From: Maylandia zebra
Lineage: Eukaryota; Chordata; Actinopteri; Cichliformes; Cichlidae
Direction of reading: 5' to 3'
DNA length: 64,000 nt
NCBI RefSeq assembly: GCF_041146795.1
Contig: NC_135187.1
Span: forward strand, 38,047,011-38,111,010
Each line of letters opens with the position of its first letter. Within the stretch, counting starts at the first letter, position 1. A program made the translations under genes and the position numbers. Positions 59,082 to 64,000 of the stretch are shown here, piece after piece. The notes under the pieces were generated by a model. It saw only the letters and a program-made list of their open reading frames with translations, ran no database searches and had not been told where the DNA came from.

Positions 59082-60090
59082 CACTTTAGGGAAGCATCTC
59101 ATTATTGGAAAAACATATCATATATTCAGACTGGTTGACTGGCATAGACCCTCTGTGTGTCTCTCTCTCTGTGCATTTGTGTATACATATTTGATTTTAT
59201 GTGTATCTGTTGGCTGTTCCTTCTTGTTTTTTTAATTTATTTTTATTTCTTTATTTTTTTTTCCACAGGTGAACAACAATTAGTTTTGAGGGAACTTAAC
59301 CATGTTCTGTTTTTTTTTCATCTTGTCATTTTACTTTTCCAATATTTATACTTCAGTTATTGCTATTCTGCTCAATCATAGTATTTGTTCTAAATCATTG
59401 TTATTATGCTATATTGTAGTATTTCTGCTAAATCATAGTATTTCTACTATATTATATTTTTCTTTCTAAATATAGCATTTCTGCTATATAATTGTATTTC
59501 TGCCATGTTATAATATTTGTGCTAAACCAGAGTATTTGTGCTGAAACATAGTCTTAATTTAAAATTACAATATTCATAGTTCATCACAGTGTCTCTGGTA
59601 AATCACAGTATTTCTGCTATGTTGTACTATTTTTCTAAATCATAGTGTTTGATTGTAATGTTTAAGTATTTTTGGCTAAATATATTCTTTCTGTTATCTT
59701 ATACTATTTCTCCTAAATTCTTGTATTTTTGAGAAGTTATCCTGTTTCTGGTAAGTTACAATATTTCTGCTAAGTTCTGCTATGCTATTGTATTTCTGCC
59801 AAGAATTATGTTTCCTCTAAGATATTGCAGTTCTGCTAAGTTATTCCATTTTAGCAAAGTTCCTTTGCTTCTGCAATATTTTTACAATTTCTGCAACTTT
59901 TCAGCTTTTTCAGCTAGTTTTTGCATACAGCTTCAGCTTTAAAGCATCCACACTGCATTTTCGCAGGATATGCAAATCTTTCTAGTTAGATAATAGAGGT
60001 TACCTGTGTGTAATTTGGTCTCATTATAAATACACCTGCTCTGTGAAGGCCTCAGTTGTTTGTTAGAAAACATTAATTCAGTAAAATCAT

Positions 60091-61060
<970 letters not shown>

Positions 61061-61069
61061 CACCCCCAA

Positions 61070-64000
61070 GTTATTCTAACCACAGAAGAACCAATCCAAT
61101 TTACAGTATCGATATCGGTCCAATACTGACCTAAATTACTGGATTGGATATGGGGAAAAATTAAAAAAAATGTAATCCATCCATCCTAAAAGCACATCAC
61201 AAAACTTGCGACATGGTATAACCCAGGTGAAGACCTTAGCACATCAGAGCAGTATGCGCCATGTAATAGAGTAGTTATCATGTGCGAGTTCTGTGAGCCG
61301 TCATGTCAGCAGTGTGGACATACTTCACACTAAAAGACGAAAAAAGCAAGACTGCCAAATGCAAGTGTTTTGCAAGGTGGTACAGTTTTGGCAACTTTAA
61401 CACCACAAACATGATTAAACACTTACAGAAACACCACGTAAAGGAGTACACGGAATTTATCCAGGCCTCCAATGCTAAGAAGAAAAGTGTACCATTGGAA
61501 AATATTCAGAGACTTGAGAAATTCCAGCCCCTTTCTGTTGTGGAAAATGACGGTTTTCAAAGCTTAAATGAGTATTTGGAGTCTCGCTACATGCTGTCCT
61601 CTCAGTGGAAGCTATCCCAGAAAATTACACACAATTGTGCAAGTTCATCTCCGAATGTTTGGAAGCATGACAACTGATATCTAGAACTCTGACGTTTGTC
61701 AGTTATCACTGCTAAGTCTGACTGTACAGTAGATAGACTCAAGTTTTACTATGTAAAAAGCAGTGTGGCAGGCTAACGAGTGTCATGGTTCACACGAAGG
61801 AGAGTCCATCACTACAGCTATGGAGGACATGTTAAATGCGTGGAGAATTCTGAAGAACAAAATCCATGTTGTTTTGCGAGACAACGCCAGCAATATAACA
61901 AAGGCAATGGACCTGCTAGGTGTTGCAAGTTTGGAATGCTTTGCTCACACTTTGCAACTTGTGGTGAATGAGGGACTGCTAGCACAACATATGTGATGGG
62001 TCACTTCAAACACTCACCACAGGCGTATTTGCGTTTGGAGGACATTCAAATGGAGCTGAATATGTCACCCAAACGTCTGATACAAGATGTGTGAAAAAGA
62101 TGCAATAGCACATATTATATGATCAAGATCCACACCAAACAGAAGCGAGCCTTGTGTGCATATTCTGCAGAGTATGATCTGCCAGCCACTCTCAGTGCAC
62201 AGCAGTGGGGGTTACTGGAAAAGGCTCTGACAGCTCTAGCTTCCTTTGAGGAGTTAACAAAGGAGGTAAGCTCCTCATCTGTATCTGATGTCATCCCTTT
62301 TGTCTGCGTCCTTAAGCTCTGCTCTCCCGAGAAAACGAGGCTGATAAAGGAATAAATAAAACGAAAGGCACTCTTCTAGAAGCGGTTAACAGATGCTTCA
62401 GAGATGTGGAATCAGAGCCACTATACACAGTTGCAACACTGCTGCATCCAAGATATAAAGACAGGTATGTAAGGCTTCACTCATATTATTTTAACAGATC
62501 AAATTGTGTGTGTGTCAGAAAATGGTGAGGACATTCTAGATTAGTTGTGATAGACTTGTCATTCAGTCCAGACTCCACCAGTGCACATTAGAACATACAT
62601 CGTTTGATTCAGAATTAGGGCTGCCACAAACGATTATTTTGATAGTCGACTGGTCAGATCATACGTACAGCTTATTGAACCAGCATGCATCTTCTCTTAT
62701 ATAACTATCATTACCTACAGCTTAAAGTGTTTAAGCTGTGTGTTAACTAAAAATAAAGACAAGATGATAGTTTATTAAAATTTTTATGAAATTTGCAGAT
62801 TGTCTTGGTGGAGTTTCTCCTCCTTGCTCGCTAATATATAACTGGACATTGGAGTAAACTCTCAATCATCTCACAAGTCTGTTTAATCAGTTTTCCGTTT
62901 GACGTTTATTCATCTGTGTGAAAACTGTAACTTTAATCTCAGCCAAACCGATTTACTCAGGAACAAATAAAACACTGAAAAAAGCCAAACAAAAATTTTA
63001 AGTTATCTAAGTGACTTATATATCATGTTTAACCTGAGTAGCGAAAGACTGCAGGGGGTTTGAAAACGATGTGCCGCGACTTCGGCGTTCTTGCCAGCTC
63101 TAGTGCCTTGAACCCCCGGCTAGCTATCGAACTGGCAGATAACAGACGTCTCCGAAAACATTGGAGTACTTTTGCAAATATGTGATGTCTTGATAAACCA
63201 AGCAGGTATTTGAAGTTTACACAGCTACATTCTCACTGGAAAATATGTTAAAAGTTTATTTGGGACCCAGAAGACTAATATTAAAACTAAGTAGCTGCCA
63301 CCATTGTTGGAAACTGGAATTGGCTTGGCCGCACTATGAATTCTCGGATAGGTTGGGCCACGAAGGACACACCCGACCCATCCTTCAAATCTGCGGAAAT
63401 GAAGGATGCATTTGTCGGCAGCATTTGGAGCAGCCTTCGAATTTGGACAGCCTTCGTCACGTCGCTGTAACGTAATCAGCCTACAAATGCGGCCCCCGAA
63501 GGATGCAGCCTCTGAGTTTGGACACAGCTACGATACTGGAGACTGCTTCTTCGGGGTTTAACGGCAGCTGGCATCCTTGTACATGCGGTACTGCCATCTT
63601 CTGTTTCCGTCCGTTATTACACTCTTAAATCCTACTACTTATTCCTGCGTCTTTCAGGATCTTACAAAGCTTCAAACGACGCGTCGACTATTAAATTAGT
63701 CGCCGACGATTTTGATTGCCGACGTAATTGTGACTAGTTGACTAATCATGGCAGCCCTGTTCAGAATAGTACAGAAAAGTATGTTGAAGTCTATATAATG
63801 GACATGGAATAAATAACAAGAATGAGGGATGATAGTTTAGTCACACTACTGGATGATACTAATGATAAATTTAATGATTCATTTAATATTATAGTTTGGA
63901 CACTTCAAAAGTGTAGAAACCTCAAAACCAGCAAAAGATGCTTTGATGGCAGAGGTGGGGAAGAAGGAGGAGTTTTTGAGGAGAACCACATTAGATACCT
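61070..64000 (+). mobile_element. Autonomous-type hAT (BED finger) remnant, running off the right edge
   Basis: 61303-61677 encodes a BED-like N-terminus: SAVWTYFTLKDEKSKTAKC, then NFNTTNMIKHLQKHHVKEY. The Cys spacing is disturbed (KCKC). Further pieces are RDNASNITKAMDLLGVASLE + CFAHTLQLVVNEGLL (61763-61996), QQWGLLEKALTALASFEELT + SSVSDVIPFV (62119-62355) and ESEPLYTVATLLHPRYKDR (about 62415-62463). Readable sequence resumes after the nested element, near 63890. It has stops and frameshifts and is inactive. It resembles ZBED-type transposases. Confidence 0.8.
62626..63759. mobile_element. hAT-type element, 1134 bp, nested in a hAT transposase remnant
   Basis: It starts TAGGGCTGCCACAAACG and ends CATGGCAGCCCTG (last base mutated from A). 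A perfect 8-bp duplication TTCAGAAT flanks it (62618-62625, 63760-63767). It is the same family as 43387-44383, with an extra module at about 63320-63540. Confidence 0.93.

Larger units (their letters stand above)
57252..59985. mobile_element. Helentron/Helitron-like non-autonomous element, about 2.7 kb
   Basis: The left end carries a perfect palindrome GTGTGGATGC-tttaag-GCATCCACAC (57254-57279) and a second one at 57305-57329. The right end repeats TTTAAAGCATCCACAC (59938-59953) internally, then 32 bp ending in CTAG (59982-59985). It interrupts a Tc1 arm with no duplicated target beyond TT. These asymmetric ends fit Helitron2/Helentron derivatives. Two GT/GA microsatellites lie inside. No Rep/helicase frame is present. 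Confidence 0.5.
56984..60090 (+). mobile_element. Tc1-like transposon 5' end, split by a Helentron-like insertion
   Basis: TA then CAGTGCCTTGAAAAAGTATT at 56982-57003 and GTCACCTTACAACCAGAAACG, CAACACAAAGTAGCG are the terminal region of a common fish Tc1 family. The sequence breaks at CACCTAA (57251) and resumes at 59986 with TTAGATAATAGAGGTTACCTGTGTG up to about 60090. Transposase is absent. Confidence 0.8.

Overview
The window reads as nuclear DNA of a ray-finned fish. It has spliced vertebrate genes with GT/AG introns and AATAAA signals, plus a dense mix of teleost-type repeats: Tc1-like, hAT, L2/CR1-like, RTE, Ty3/gypsy, tRNA-derived SINEs and long dinucleotide tracts. The repeat style suggests a percomorph, possibly a cichlid; that part is inference.

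Four host genes are supported by near-complete protein matches rebuilt exon by exon. Positions 1-3966 (minus) hold the first three coding exons of ddx39b, an mRNA-export/splicing DEAD-box helicase, which runs off the left edge. Its untranslated first exon probably lies near 9.81 kb, back to back with polr1h (znrd1; 10320-11630, plus), the RNA polymerase I subunit. gtf2h4 (16186-25608, plus; 13 coding exons, 461 aa) encodes TFIIH p52. sh3bp5l (28601-50293, plus; 6 coding exons, 452 aa) has every intron in phase 0. In human, DDX39B, POLR1H and GTF2H4 lie in the MHC region, so this looks like an MHC-linked block. The genes serve RNA metabolism, transcription and repair, and vesicle or signalling roles; they do not form a pathway.

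The rest is mostly transposable elements, often nested. At least eight hAT-type elements have readable ends with 7-8 bp matching target duplications. Two near-identical 1354-bp Tc1-like elements share one internal deletion and sit in introns 2 and 5 of sh3bp5l. A Tc1-like element in the ddx39b intron has its 3' end duplicated in inverted orientation. From 51.7 kb to the right edge there is no recognised host gene. That segment holds a 5'-truncated LINE, a solo LTR, an unidentified ORF, a Tc1-like element split by a Helentron-like insertion, an L2-type LINE 5' part, and a BED-finger hAT transposase remnant carrying another hAT insertion.

No novel multi-gene system is evident. The most interesting signals are structural: foldback and deletion derivatives of Tc1, long stem-loops inside hAT elements, and young direct repeats bracketing exons 3-5 of sh3bp5l.
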